Source: Alkanindiges illinoisensis (GTDB taxonomy: Bacteria > Pseudomonadota > Gammaproteobacteria > Pseudomonadales > Moraxellaceae). Taken from it: a stretch of DNA of 64,000 nt. Location: the NCBI RefSeq assembly GCF_004377485.1, contig NZ_SNTY01000085.1, forward strand, positions 49,266 to 113,265, given 5' to 3'. The notes beneath the pieces were generated by a model, which saw nothing but the letters and a program-made list of their open reading frames with translations, searched no databases and was not told the origin of the DNA. Made by a program: the position numbers and the translations under genes. Positions 34,014 through 42,729 of this stretch are shown in pieces; the first letter of the stretch is position 1, and each line of letters begins with the position of its first letter.

Positions 34014-35732
34014 TTAACCCTTTAACACCGCCAGTAATTCATCCTTGCTGAGTTCGCGGGCATCGCTATCACGGCGGCCTTTATATTCAAACGTGCCAGC
34101 ATCCAGACCACGTTCAGACACCACGATACGATGCGGAATACCAACCAGCTCAAGGTCAGAAAACTTCACACCCGGACGTTCATTGCGATCATCCAGCAGC
34201 ACATCAAACCCGGCACCCAGCAATTCGTTATACAACTCCTCGGCAGCGGCAACCGCACGTGGCGATTTGGCCTGATTCATAGGCACAATCGCTACTGAAA
34301 ATGGTGCAATGCTTTGTGGCCAGATAATACCCTTGTCATCAAAATTTTGCTCAATGGCAGCGGCTACCACACGTGTCACGCCAATGCCATAACAGCCCAT
34401 GGTCACCACAAATGGCTTGCCATCTTCACCCAGCACCTTGCAATTTAAGGCTTCGGAGTATTTCTGACCCAACTGGAAAATATGGCCCACTTCAATACCG
34501 CGCTTAATGTTAATCACCCCTTTTCCATCAGGCGAAGGATCACCATTCACCACGTTGCGGATGTCCGCCACTAGCGTAATTTGTGCATCACGCTCCCAGT
34601 TCAGGCCAGTCCCATGCTTGCCTGCCTGATTAGCGCCTGCGACAAAATCAGCCAGCACTGATGCTGCACGATCCACAATCACCGGAATGTTTAAGCCTTG
34701 TGGGCCAATGGAACCCAATTCCAGACCCAGCGCTTTCACTTCATCCTCACTGGCAAAGGTGAGCGGTGCGGCTACTTGGGGCAGTTTTTCAGCCTTAATG
34801 TCGTTTAGCTCATGGTCACCACGTAGCACCAGTGCCACCAGACTATATTTGCCCTTGCTGTTGGGATCAGAATCATCCGCCACACCACGCACTATTAAGG
34901 TTTTGACTGTCTGGCTTGGACTTACATTTAAGAAATTGCTCACTTCGTCAATGGTTTTTGCATTAGGAGTATCGACAACCTGCATGGCCTGCGCTGGGGC
35001 AGGGCGTGTACCTGTAACCACGGCTTCGGCCATTTCAACATTCGCTGCAAAGTCAGATTCTGTTGAAAATGCAATGTCATCTTCACCGCTGTCAGCCAGT
35101 ACATGAAACTCATGCGAGCCATTACCACCAATCGAACCCGTATCGGCCTGCACGGCACGGAAATTCAGTCCCAGCCGGTTAAAAATGGCATGATAAGTGT
35201 CATACATGCCCTGATAGGTTTCTTCCAGAGATGCCTGATTGGCATGGAAAGAATAGGCATCTTTCATGATAAATTCGCGCGAACGCATCACCCCAAAACG
35301 TGGACGGATTTCATCACGGAACTTGGTTTGCACCTGATAAAAATTCACTGGCAATTGCTTGTAGCTTTTTAGCTCCTGACGGGCCAGGTCAGTAATGACT
35401 TCTTCATGCGTTGGGCCAAGCACAAACGGGCGGTCATGGCGATCACGGAAGCGCAGCAGTTCCGGGCCATAGGCCTGTGCACGGCCAGATTCTTCCCATA
35501 GCTCAATCGGCTGGGTGACCGGCATCAGCACTTCCATGGCACTTTTATTCATTTCTTCACGAATAATGGCCGTTACTTTATTTAGCACTCGCACACCCAG
35601 CGGCAGCCACGTGTACAGACCGGTAGCCAGTTTACGAATCATGCCCGCACGGAGCATGAGCTGGTGCGAAATCACCTCGGCATCACCGGGGGTTTCGCGT
35701 AAAGTAGCAAACATTAAGCGGCTGGCGCGCAT
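34014..35732 (-). CDS. proS: Prolyl-tRNA synthetase
   Basis: The protein has 572 residues, the usual length of the bacterial (long) type with an editing insertion between class II motifs 2 and 3. Seen are the N-terminal catalytic region ([21 protein letters not shown]), the insertion domain (residues about 230-390, including K-T-L-I-V-R), motif 3 (G-C-Y-G-I-G-V-T-R) and a C-terminal anticodon-binding domain ending D-E-L-L-A-V-L-K-G. It charges tRNA-Pro with proline in the cytoplasm. AGGA lies 8 bases before the ATG. It is a single gene with its own terminator and is complete. Confidence 0.97.
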   Translation of the reverse strand: MRASRLMFATLRETPGDAEVISHQLMLRAGMIRKLATGLYTWLPLGVRVLNKVTAIIREEMNKSAMEVLMPVTQPIELWEESGRAQAYGPELLRFRDRHDRPFVLGPTHEEVITDLARQELKSYKQLPVNFYQVQTKFRDEIRPRFGVMRSREFIMKDAYSFHANQASLEETYQGMYDTYHAIFNRLGLNFRAVQADTGSIGGNGSHEFHVLADSGEDDIAFSTESDFAANVEMAEAVVTGTRPAPAQAMQVVDTPNAKTIDEVSNFLNVSPSQTVKTLIVRGVADDSDPNSKGKYSLVALVLRGDHELNDIKAEKLPQVAAPLTFASEDEVKALGLELGSIGPQGLNIPVIVDRAASVLADFVAGANQAGKHGTGLNWERDAQITLVADIRNVVNGDPSPDGKGVINIKRGIEVGHIFQLGQKYSEALNCKVLGEDGKPFVVTMGCYGIGVTRVVAAAIEQNFDDKGIIWPQSIAPFSVAIVPMNQAKSPRAVAAAEELYNELLGAGFDVLLDDRNERPGVKFSDLELVGIPHRIVVSERGLDAGTFEYKGRRDSDARELSKDELLAVLKG

Positions 35733-36131
35733 GGATATATGTCCTAAAGCAAAAATCTAAACTGAAAAAATCATCAATATTGAAAGAAACCAACAATTGC
35801 CGATGGCATGTCTGGTTACATCGCAGAATGTCGGATCGTTAACTGACGATGTATATGGCGATATTCTAGCGTTTTTTAGGGATGGCTCACCATAAAAATT
35901 ATAGGCTTTTTAACGAAGCACTGATTAATAATTTTCCTTATAACTCCAAGAATTATTACTGCATAATTTATTAAATTAAGCTATTAATTTTTAATATTTT
36001 ATGAATGGATGAAATTAAATTAAAGGAGAAGTATAACGGGTGCTTTTATCTAGAGATGGTAATGCTAAAAGCCCCATTGAAAGTCTAGCAAACTGATAAA
36101 TCAATGTAGCAAATAATGATCTGGTGAACCC
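35733..36131. other. Intergenic region upstream of proS, no supported gene
   Basis: The stretch holds the proS leader and becomes AT-rich after about 35880. From about 36040, short open pieces read R-D-G-N-A-K-S-P-I-E-S-L-A-N and I-N-V-A-N-N-D-L-V-N-P, separated by stops. They may be debris of the toxin-like remnant that follows. Confidence 0.45.
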
Positions 36132-36445
36132 ATGGGTAAAATGATGATTGATAGTGTCTCTAATAAAGATCAATTAGAAAATAAATCGCCTAACGCGACA
36201 TCATGTTTTGTGAAGGGCACATTATTTCAGAAGTACATGGTCTTCTAAATGGCGCAGTAGAAGAGCTGGATTATAGAATATTTTTAGATGACGTTAAGAG
36301 TTTCGGAAACACAGAGGGCGTTTATATTTATGATTACACTAAGTTAAATCCACCAGAAATTAATCGCTTGATGAATCTTGGAGAAGGGTCTACAACGATT
36401 GGCGAATTTTGTAATAGTGGTGCCTGCTTAGCCCCATTTAAATAG
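36132..36445 (+). pseudogene. Frameshifted remnant of a possible polymorphic toxin
   Basis: One frame (ATG at 36132) reads M-I-D-S-V-S-N-K-D-Q-L-E-N-K-S-P-N-A-T-S-C-F-V-K-G-T-L and then stops. A second frame (36203-36445) continues with 80 open codons ending E-F-C-N-S-G-A-C-L-A-P-F-K. S-C-F-V-x-G-T-L is the usual beginning of HINT domains in polymorphic toxins, preceded there by a similar linker. The HINT body is missing here. Neither piece has a good ribosome binding site. The small gene 8 bases downstream would fit an immunity gene. The call is inference from a short motif plus layout. Confidence 0.35.
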
Positions 36446-36453
36446 GGAATCTC

Positions 36454-36645
36454 ATGATGAAATCAGAACGAACTTATTGTGTAAAAGTGTGGAATCCCAT
36501 CACAGAAGAAGAAAGACAGAAATTAACCAAACAGGAAATTAGAAAGCTAGACTATCATAGACGCAATTATGAGTTTATTTACGAAGAATTTTTAGCATAT
36601 GATCTTTTTGATGCTACAGATAAAGTAATTAAAATATGGAAATAA
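36454..36645 (+). CDS. Small acidic/basic protein, possible orphan immunity protein
   Basis: The protein has 63 residues, is charged and helical (E-E-E-R-Q-K-L-T-K-Q-E-I-R-K) and has no signal peptide. AGGGA lies 6 bases before the ATG, so it is likely translated. It begins 8 bases after the remnant described at 36132-36445, the position an immunity gene takes after a toxin gene. No family is recognised, and immunity function is only suggested by position. Confidence 0.45.
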   Translation: MMKSERTYCVKVWNPITEEERQKLTKQEIRKLDYHRRNYEFIYEEFLAYDLFDATDKVIKIWK

Positions 36646-36723
36646 TAAATCTTATAGTTTATGGAATGAGGAGGATGCGAATAAGCCTCGGTAAGCCTGA
36701 AAGTGTAATCAAAATTTTTTAAT

Positions 36724-36758
36724 AAACAAAGGCTGAGCAAAGTACTCAGCCTTTGTTT
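36724..36758. terminator. Strong terminator hairpin
   Basis: AAACAAAGGCTGAG pairs perfectly over 14 bp with CTCAGCCTTTGTTT around a 7-base loop, with A-rich and T-rich flanks. It can act on both strands, ending the small gene at 36454 and the fragment at 36782. Confidence 0.75.
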
Positions 36759-36781
36759 ATTGCCTCTTTCTATCGGCTGCT

Positions 36782-36892
36782 TCATAAACTCAGCAGTGCG
36801 ACCATACCTAAGATGAGTAATGCACCAATGGCTTTAATCACGGATGGGAACATCACAACAGGCCAAATAGTGCTCAGAGATTCTAGTAAATA
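36782..36892 (-). pseudogene. C-terminal stub of a membrane protein gene
   Basis: A 36-codon minus frame reads L-S-T-I-W-P-V-V-M-F-P-S-V-I-K-A-I-G, then a textbook membrane helix (ALLILGMVALLSL) and a stop. It begins right after an in-frame TGA and has no start codon or ribosome binding site. It looks like the preserved 3' end of a deleted gene. Parent family unknown. Apart from this and the terminator, 36646-37001 holds nothing I can support. Confidence 0.4.
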
Positions 36893-37001
36893 TCAAATGA
36901 AAAACTAAAGGTGCTAATGGGTGCATCGATAAGTGCATAATGACTTTAGTCATTTATAGTATCAGCACTAGCGTAAAAGCATCATAATCGCATTATTAAT
37001 G

Positions 37002-37074
37002 TGCGCTCTGCGGGACTCGAACCCACGTCGGTCGCTTAGGAGGCAACTGCTCTATCCAGTTAAGCTAAGAGCGC
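37002..37074 (-). tRNA. tRNA-Arg (anticodon CCT)
   Basis: The 73-nt cloverleaf on the minus strand has acceptor GCGCTCT paired with AGAGCGC, the T-loop TTCGAGT and anticodon loop CTCCTAA (anticodon at 37038-37040). CCA is not encoded. Confidence 0.95.
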
Positions 37075-37166
37075 ATCAGACGGCGCAGTCTGATTCAAAC
37101 TGCGCGGCGAAATTAAACCATAAAATTCAGCTTTTTTCAGCCACTTTGCCGTATTTAAGCCAGATT

Positions 37167-38564
37167 TTAATATGGGGCGCTGCTATCCTGATCCGCACCC
37201 TGATTCAAATTTTGATTTAAGCCCAGCGTTCTAAACAGCACATACATTAAGCCGATCCACACCGGAATCATAATTACCGATTCCTGAAACTGCTTTTGCC
37301 ACATGATATACAATACCAGTAGCACAAAGCCCAGACACAGCCAGTTACTTAACGGGGCAAACAGGGCCGGATAGCTGGTGGCAATATTGTTGCGCTGCAC
37401 GAATTTCCTGAAGTTCAGGTGCGTCAAGCTAATCATGGCCCAGTTGAGCACCAGTGCACCAATCACAATGTACATCAGGTGACTTAAGGCTTTTTCCGGT
37501 ACAAAGTAATTGAGCAGCACACAGCCAAAAATCAGTACAGCCGACAGCAGAGCCGCAGTGACTGGCACACCCTGGCGGTTCACTTTCAAAAACATTTTAG
37601 GCGCATTGCCCTGTTTTGCCAGACCATACAACATGCGGCTATTGGCGTACATGCCGCTATTATAGACTGAAAGCGCTGCGGTTAAGATAATAAAATTCAG
37701 CAGATTGGCCGCCCAGCCAATGCCAAGCTGGCTAAAAATCATCACAAAGGGACTTTTGTCCAGACTGCCAATTTCCAGCTGGTTCCACGGCACGAGTGAT
37801 AGCAGTACGGTGAGCGAACCAATATAAAAAATCAGTACCCGGTACACCACCTGATTAATAGCCTTGGGAATGGTTTTTTGCGGATCATCCGCTTCGGCAG
37901 CCGCCATGCCAATCAGTTCAATGCCGCCAAAGGCAAACATAATAAATGCCAGCATGTAAAACAGGCCATCAAAGCCATTGGGAAAAAACCCGCCATGTGA
38001 CCACAGGTTGCTAATATGTGAAATTGAATTAGCAGGCGCGGTGAGCAGCAAATAGCACCCAAATACAATCATGGCAATCACAGCTGCGACTTTAATAATG
38101 GCCAGCCAGAATTCCGATTCGCCGTAAAATTTCACGTTGGTTAAATTAATGGCCGTGATAATCAGGTAAAAAAACAAAATGGACAGCCATGACGGAATTT
38201 GTGGCCACCAGTAATTAATGTATTTCCCCACAGCAGTCAGCTCGGCCATTGCCACCAGAATATACAGCATCCAGTAATTCCAGCCGGCCAGAAAACCCGG
38301 AAACTTGCCCCAGTATTGATAGGCAAAATGGCTAAATGACCCGGCCACTGGTTCATGGACAATCATCTCGCCCAGCTGACGCATGATTAAAAAAGCAATA
38401 AGGCCACCAATGGCATAACCCAGAATCACCGATGGCCCAGCCGAGGCGATCACATCGGCTGAACCCAGAAACAGGCCTGTACCAATCGCACCGCCCATGG
38501 CAATTAGCTGGATATGACGATTTTTTAAACCACGTTTTAACTGTGGTGCAGGGGAGTTGCTCAC
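37167..38564 (-). CDS. AroP-type aromatic amino acid permease
   Basis: The protein has 465 residues from the GTG at 38564, which has AGGA 6 bases upstream. A TTG 7 codons earlier is less likely. It has twelve membrane segments and the APC-family signature G-A-I-G-T-G-L-F-L-G in helix 1. L-K-R-G-L-K-N-R-H-I-Q-L-I-A and I-M-R-Q-L-G-E-M-I-V-x-E-P-V-x-G-S-F match the AroP/PheP branch of amino acid transporters. It would import aromatic (or related) amino acids with protons across the inner membrane. It is divergent from the Old Yellow Enzyme gene across a palindromic site. Substrate is inferred from similarity to AroP, and D-Ser/Gly permeases are close relatives. Confidence 0.85.
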   Translation of the reverse strand: MSNSPAPQLKRGLKNRHIQLIAMGGAIGTGLFLGSADVIASAGPSVILGYAIGGLIAFLIMRQLGEMIVHEPVAGSFSHFAYQYWGKFPGFLAGWNYWMLYILVAMAELTAVGKYINYWWPQIPSWLSILFFYLIITAINLTNVKFYGESEFWLAIIKVAAVIAMIVFGCYLLLTAPANSISHISNLWSHGGFFPNGFDGLFYMLAFIMFAFGGIELIGMAAAEADDPQKTIPKAINQVVYRVLIFYIGSLTVLLSLVPWNQLEIGSLDKSPFVMIFSQLGIGWAANLLNFIILTAALSVYNSGMYANSRMLYGLAKQGNAPKMFLKVNRQGVPVTAALLSAVLIFGCVLLNYFVPEKALSHLMYIVIGALVLNWAMISLTHLNFRKFVQRNNIATSYPALFAPLSNWLCLGFVLLVLYIMWQKQFQESVIMIPVWIGLMYVLFRTLGLNQNLNQGADQDSSAPY

Positions 38565-38688
38565 ATGAATTCCTGAGGTGTACAAAAAGGCAGGTCATTA
38601 ACCGGTTATGATAAACGGATTGACAGCGCTTAAACAGTACACTTTTGCACGATGGGTATTTGAAAAGGTAATATCGGCATGACGCTAA

Positions 38689-38716
38689 ATTTTTGACATG
38701 AAGTATTGTCAAAAAT
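38689..38716. promoter_or_regulatory. Perfect palindrome over divergent promoters
   Basis: ATTTTTGACA (38689-38698) and TGTCAAAAAT (38707-38716) form a perfect 10-8-10 inverted repeat between the permease and Old Yellow Enzyme genes. Both arms contain TTGACA reading outward, and the right arm overlaps TTGTCA of the + strand promoter. It is therefore well placed as an operator controlling one or both genes. Confidence 0.6.
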
Positions 38717-38733
38717 AAAAAACGCTCTACAAT
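38706..38733 (+). promoter_or_regulatory. Predicted promoter of the Old Yellow Enzyme gene
   Basis: TTGTCA (38706-38711) and TACAAT (38728-38733) are separated by 16 bases and lie 75 bases before the start codon. The -35 box falls inside the palindrome. Confidence 0.5.
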
Positions 38734-38808
38734 CAAAACCGGCCAACCAACTTACGAATAAACTTGAACCGGACCTGATAGCCGGGCAATTAACACAATA
38801 GCGAGATC

Positions 38809-40095
38809 ATGATGAGTACCAGCACCAACAATGCTAACAATAGCACCACCATTGCAAGCACCTATAACCTGCAAGGCTTTAATTTCAAGAATCGCATGAT
38901 TAAGGGTGCCATGAGTGAAGGCCTAGCCAATAAAGCTGGTGAAGTCAATGACAAGCATTTGAAACTGTATGAAACCTGGGCGCAGGGTGGTCTAGGTTGC
39001 TCCATTACTGGCAATGTGATGGTCGATATCAACGCCAAGAATGAACCCGGTGTCGTGGCGATTGAAGATGAGCATGACCTGCCAGCCCTGACCCAGTGGG
39101 CCAATATTGGCAAGCAATATAATATGATCCAGCTGGTGCAACTGTCACATCCGGGACGCCAGTGTCCAAAAGGCCTGAACAAGGAAACCGTAGCACCTTC
39201 GGCCATTCCGTTTAGCCCGGCACTGTCTACATTTTTTGGTACGCCACGCGCATTAACCGAAGCCGAAATTCTGGATATTATCAGGCGCTTTGGTAATGCT
39301 GCACGCATTTGCAAAAAAGCGGGTTTTGAAGGCGTGCAATTGCATGGCGCGCATGGGTATCTGATTAGCCAGTTTTTATCGCCCTTAACCAACCAGCGCA
39401 TGGATCAATGGGGTGGCAGTATTGAAAACCGTATGCGCTTTTTGCTGGAGGTGTACCGTGAGGTGCGCAAGCAAACTGGCGACAACTTTATTGTGAGCGT
39501 CAAGCTCAACTCGGCGGATTTCCAGCGCGGTGGTTTTAGCGAAGAAGATGCCATTGCGGTGTTCCGTGCCATTGATGCTGAAGGCATCGACTTCATTGAA
39601 ATTTCCGGTGGTACTTATGAAGCACCTGCCATGGCCGGAGCCAAGCGCAAGAAGCGTGGTGAAGCAGTGAAACAAAGCACTGTAGAGCGTGAAGCTTATT
39701 TCCTTGAGTTTGCTGAAAAAATCCGTCAGGAAGTAAAAACCGCCCTGATGGTCACTGGTGGTTTTAGAACCCGTCAGGGGATGGATGGTGCGCTGCAAAG
39801 TGGTGCCTGTGACTTCATTGGCATTGCCCGTCCGCTTGCTGTAGAAACCGATGCACCGGATCATTTGCTGGCCGGAAATGCTAGTGTACGCTACGCGGTT
39901 AAACCAATTAAAACGGGCGTGCCAATGCTGGACAAAATGGCAGTGATGGAAGTGATCTGGTATGCAGCGCAATTCAAGGCCATTGGTCAAGGCAAAAAGC
40001 CCAAGCCCAACCTAAGCCCGCTGTTGGTATTGGCCAATTATGCGCGTGGTAATATCAAGGCGGTTTTGCAGCGCCGTACCCGTTTGCGTGCCTGA
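38809..40095 (+). CDS. NADH:flavin oxidoreductase, Old Yellow Enzyme family
   Basis: The protein has 428 residues, a TIM barrel that binds FMN. Seen are N-R-M-I-K-G-A-M-S-E near the N-terminus, Q-L-S-H-P-G-R-Q, the family motif H-G-A-H-G-Y-L-I-S-Q-F-L-S-P-x-T-N-x-R (about 180-200), G-G-S-I-E-N-R and the phosphate-binding V-T-G-G-F-R and I-G-I-A-R-P at the barrel end. It probably reduces activated C=C bonds with NAD(P)H, with unknown physiological substrate. A C-terminal basic tail (K-A-V-L-Q-R-R-T-R-L-R-A) extends beyond the barrel. It is a single gene with its own terminator. Confidence 0.9.
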   Translation: MMSTSTNNANNSTTIASTYNLQGFNFKNRMIKGAMSEGLANKAGEVNDKHLKLYETWAQGGLGCSITGNVMVDINAKNEPGVVAIEDEHDLPALTQWANIGKQYNMIQLVQLSHPGRQCPKGLNKETVAPSAIPFSPALSTFFGTPRALTEAEILDIIRRFGNAARICKKAGFEGVQLHGAHGYLISQFLSPLTNQRMDQWGGSIENRMRFLLEVYREVRKQTGDNFIVSVKLNSADFQRGGFSEEDAIAVFRAIDAEGIDFIEISGGTYEAPAMAGAKRKKRGEAVKQSTVEREAYFLEFAEKIRQEVKTALMVTGGFRTRQGMDGALQSGACDFIGIARPLAVETDAPDHLLAGNASVRYAVKPIKTGVPMLDKMAVMEVIWYAAQFKAIGQGKKPKPNLSPLLVLANYARGNIKAVLQRRTRLRA

Positions 40096-40140
40096 TATTT
40101 TGCTATAGCCCAAACTTAATTTAATCTTAAGTCAATGAAA

Positions 40141-40172
40141 ACGGTACTTTTGAAGTGCCGTTTTTGTTTTTA
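40141..40172 (+). terminator. Intrinsic terminator after the Old Yellow Enzyme gene
   Basis: ACGGTACTT and AAGTGCCGT pair (one G-U) around a TTG loop, followed by TTTTGTTTTT. Confidence 0.85.
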
Positions 40173-40258
40173 TAACTTCATTTTGCAAAAGGCTTCGGCT
40201 ATTCTGCGTGCAATCTTTAGTTGCCATTTAACGCTTAAAGCTTTGTCTGGAATTTTGC

Positions 40259-41314
40259 ATGCAACATTTTCGTTTTTCATTTATTTTTTCATTTGTCTGT
40301 CTGGGACTCGCGTTCTGGTGGGGGCTGTCACACGGATCAATGTCCACGGCATTCTCAGCACTGGCTATTGTAGGCATTCTGGCGGTGATGGAAGTGTCGC
40401 TGTCTTTTGATAATGCTGTGGTCAATGCTTCCATTTTGAAACATTGGGACCAGTTCTGGAAAACCCTGTTTCTAACGGTGGGGATGATTATCGCTGTGTT
40501 CGGCATGCGGCTGGTGTTCCCGCTGGTCATTGTGGCGGTGACTGCCGACATGGGTATGGTTGAAGTGGCCCAGTTGGCACTAAATGACCCCAAGACTTAC
40601 TCTGCCAAACTAATGGAACATCATTCTGAGATTGCAGCGTTTGGTGGCATGTTCCTGTTGCTGGTGTTTTTAAATTTCCTGTTTGATGCCGATAAGGAAG
40701 TGCACTGGTATCACTGGCTGGAAACCAAGCTGAGCATTCTGGGCCGCTCTGGCACGGCTGCCACGCTGGTCGCCTTGCTTGCCCTTATTGCTGCACTGCG
40801 TATTGTGCCGGAAAATATGCAGTTTGCCGTGTTTATGGCCGGGATCTGGGGCATTGTGGTGTATCAGGCGGTTGATTTGCTCAGCAGTATTCTGGAAGGT
40901 GAAAGTCATGACGCCGAAGATGGGGTTGATATTGGCAAGGCCGTACAGCGTGGTGGCATTGCCGGATTTATCTATCTGGAAGTACTGGATGCATCCTTTA
41001 GTTTTGATGGCGTGATTGGCGCATTTGCCATTACCAGTGATGTGGTGATTATCATGCTGGGCCTTGCCATTGGTGCCATGTTTGTGCGTTCCATGACCAT
41101 TTATCTGGTAGAAAAAGGCACACTGGATGAGTTTATTTATCTGGAACATGGCGCGCATTATGCCATTGGAGCGCTGGCCATTATTATGCTGATGTCCATG
41201 CATTTCCATATTCCAGAGCTGGTTACTGGCCTGATTGGTGTGGCATTTATTGGCTGGTCATTGTGGGCTTCCATTGTGCACCGTCGTAAGGCTAGTCATG
41301 ACCCTGTAAACTAA
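40259..41314 (+). CDS. DUF475 (TerC-superfamily) integral membrane protein
   Basis: The protein has 351 residues with eight or nine membrane segments. The paired motifs V-S-L-S-F-D-N-A-V-V-N-A (about 47-58) and L-D-A-S-F-S-F-D-G-V-I-G-A-F (about 243-256) carry acidic residues inside the membrane. These are the hallmark of DUF475, a branch of the TerC/LysE superfamily of metal-ion exporters. It probably moves a metal ion across the inner membrane, with ion and direction unknown. The start is the ATG at 40259, with only a weak GGAA upstream. A TerC gene follows 390 bases later, so two related transporters stand side by side, but the TerC gene has its own leader. Confidence 0.88.
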   Translation: MQHFRFSFIFSFVCLGLAFWWGLSHGSMSTAFSALAIVGILAVMEVSLSFDNAVVNASILKHWDQFWKTLFLTVGMIIAVFGMRLVFPLVIVAVTADMGMVEVAQLALNDPKTYSAKLMEHHSEIAAFGGMFLLLVFLNFLFDADKEVHWYHWLETKLSILGRSGTAATLVALLALIAALRIVPENMQFAVFMAGIWGIVVYQAVDLLSSILEGESHDAEDGVDIGKAVQRGGIAGFIYLEVLDASFSFDGVIGAFAITSDVVIIMLGLAIGAMFVRSMTIYLVEKGTLDEFIYLEHGAHYAIGALAIIMLMSMHFHIPELVTGLIGVAFIGWSLWASIVHRRKASHDPVN

Positions 41315-41469
41315 AGTCCTGCAAGTTAAGGCCCGGCAAATTAATGAATAATTGATTTAATTAACTGTTTTAAAGACTGGCTTAAGCTAGCGGATGACAT
41401 TAAGTTGCGGGCTTTAGGCGATTGTGCCAAAATGCCTTTAAAGATTATTGCAGCACAGTGTGAATGAAC

Positions 41470-41662
41470 GCACTGGCTGCACAAGGGGAGTAGCCTCACC
41501 CACGCCAGCTATCGTCAATACGCTTTATCGGTTGTACACAGCCATAAAGTCGGTAGATGGATATTGCCACTGGAGCAAAAGCGCTCCGGTTTGACAGTAT
41601 AGGCAAGACCTTGACTCATGTTGTTTGACTTAATTGATCAGGCGACAGGTCAGGGTTTTTTT
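41470..41662 (+). promoter_or_regulatory. yybP-ykoY-type (manganese) riboswitch with terminator
   Basis: The leader contains the family's conserved strings GGGGAGTAGCC (41485-41495), CACGCCAGC, ATCGTCAATACGC, a TTTATCGG...CCATAAAG hairpin, and CAAGACC (41604-41610). CCTTGAC (41609-41615) can pair with GTCAGGG (41649-41655), directly followed by seven T, giving an expression-platform terminator. The riboswitch class senses Mn2+ and commonly sits before TerC/Alx genes, exactly as here. Exact aptamer boundaries were not computed. Confidence 0.85.
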
Positions 41663-41705
41663 ATTCCTAAAAAGCAGGGCCTGTTGTCTAAACTGGAGGA
41701 TTATT

Positions 41706-42671
41706 GTGGAATCCATTGGCAATTTTTGGCTTTATGCCATTTTCTTTGCAATTGTGGCAGTCATGCTACTGGTTGACTTTTTGGGCTTTAAGCAAAAAGA
41801 CCATGAACCCGTACCTATCCGGCAGGCGGCGCTGTGGAGTGCCGCATGGGTGGGGGTATCCGGCCTGTTTGCCGGTGGCTTGTGGTGGTATTTGAATGGT
41901 GAGGTTGGTACTGCCATTGCCAACCAGAAAACGCTTGAATTTGTGACCGGTTATCTACTGGAAAAATCGCTGGCGATTGATAACGTGTTTGTCTGGCTAA
42001 TGATTTTTGCTGCCTTTGCCGTGCCGCCTGCATTGCAGCGCCGCGTCCTGCTGTATGGGGTGCTGGGTGCAATTATCCTGCGTACGATTTTTATCTTTGC
42101 CGGAGCCTGGCTGATTCAGGAATTTTCGTGGATTTTGTATATATTTGGCGCGTTCCTGGTATATACCGGTATTAAGTTTTTAAAAGGTGGGCACGACGAG
42201 CCAGTTGATATTGAAAACATGAAGCTGCTGAAGTGGCTACGCGGTCACATGCGCATTACACCAACCCTGCGCGAGGGCAAGTTTTTTGTACGGGAAAATG
42301 GGCTGCTCTGGGCAACACCACTTTTTGTGGTGCTGATTCTGGTTGAATTTTCCGATGTGATTTTTGCAGTGGATTCAATCCCGGCCATTTTTGCGGTAAC
42401 AACCGATCCATTTATTGTGTTAAGCGCCAATTTACTGGCCATTCTAGGCCTGCGTGCCATGTTCTTTTTGCTGGCTGGTGCAGCAGCCAAGATGTATTAC
42501 CTACCGTATGGCCTTGGCGTGATCATGACGTTTATTGGTATTAAAATGCTATTGCTGGACGTGTACCATGTGCCGATTGCAGCATCTTTAGGCTTTATTG
42601 GTGTGGTGCTGACCATTACGGCATGGCTGTCATGGCAACATGCCAAGCATTTAACACCCGGCGAAAAATAA
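41706..42671 (+). CDS. TerC/Alx-family membrane protein, manganese exporter candidate
   Basis: The protein has 321 residues from the GTG at 41706, which has GGAGGA 5 bases upstream. Longer in-frame readings run back into the riboswitch terminator. It has about nine membrane segments. The signature motifs S-L-A-I-D-N-V-F-V-W (about 78-87) and V-E-F-S-D-V-I-F-A-V-D-S-I-P-A-I (about 207-222) place acidic residues in the membrane. Relatives such as E. coli Alx act in manganese homeostasis and are induced by Mn2+ or alkaline pH through this riboswitch class. The leader at 41470-41662 supports the same here. A terminator follows at 42693. Confidence 0.93.
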   Translation: MESIGNFWLYAIFFAIVAVMLLVDFLGFKQKDHEPVPIRQAALWSAAWVGVSGLFAGGLWWYLNGEVGTAIANQKTLEFVTGYLLEKSLAIDNVFVWLMIFAAFAVPPALQRRVLLYGVLGAIILRTIFIFAGAWLIQEFSWILYIFGAFLVYTGIKFLKGGHDEPVDIENMKLLKWLRGHMRITPTLREGKFFVRENGLLWATPLFVVLILVEFSDVIFAVDSIPAIFAVTTDPFIVLSANLLAILGLRAMFFLLAGAAAKMYYLPYGLGVIMTFIGIKMLLLDVYHVPIAASLGFIGVVLTITAWLSWQHAKHLTPGEK

Positions 42672-42692
42672 TCTAACCCACCATAGCATGTG

Positions 42693-42729
42693 GGCACAGT
42701 GTTGACGCAAAACGCCACTGTGCCTTTTT
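42693..42729 (+). terminator. Intrinsic terminator after the TerC gene
   Basis: GGCACAGTG and CACTGTGCC form a perfect 9-bp stem with a 14-base loop, followed by TTTTT. It overlaps the stop of the convergent DUF2382 gene by two bases. Confidence 0.85.

Noticed and set aside
35760..35880. Possible hairpin and promoter motifs upstream of proS
   Set aside because: Only 4-5 bp stems and weak hexamers are present, no better than chance.
36999..37080. Short frame over the tRNA-Arg gene
   Set aside because: It is only the antisense of the tRNA; the same applies to frames over the tRNA-Val and tRNA-Asp genes (52380-53103).
40135..40410. + strand frame running through the terminator into the DUF475 gene
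   Set aside because: It covers the terminator hairpin at 40141-40161 and overlaps the real DUF475 start in another frame.
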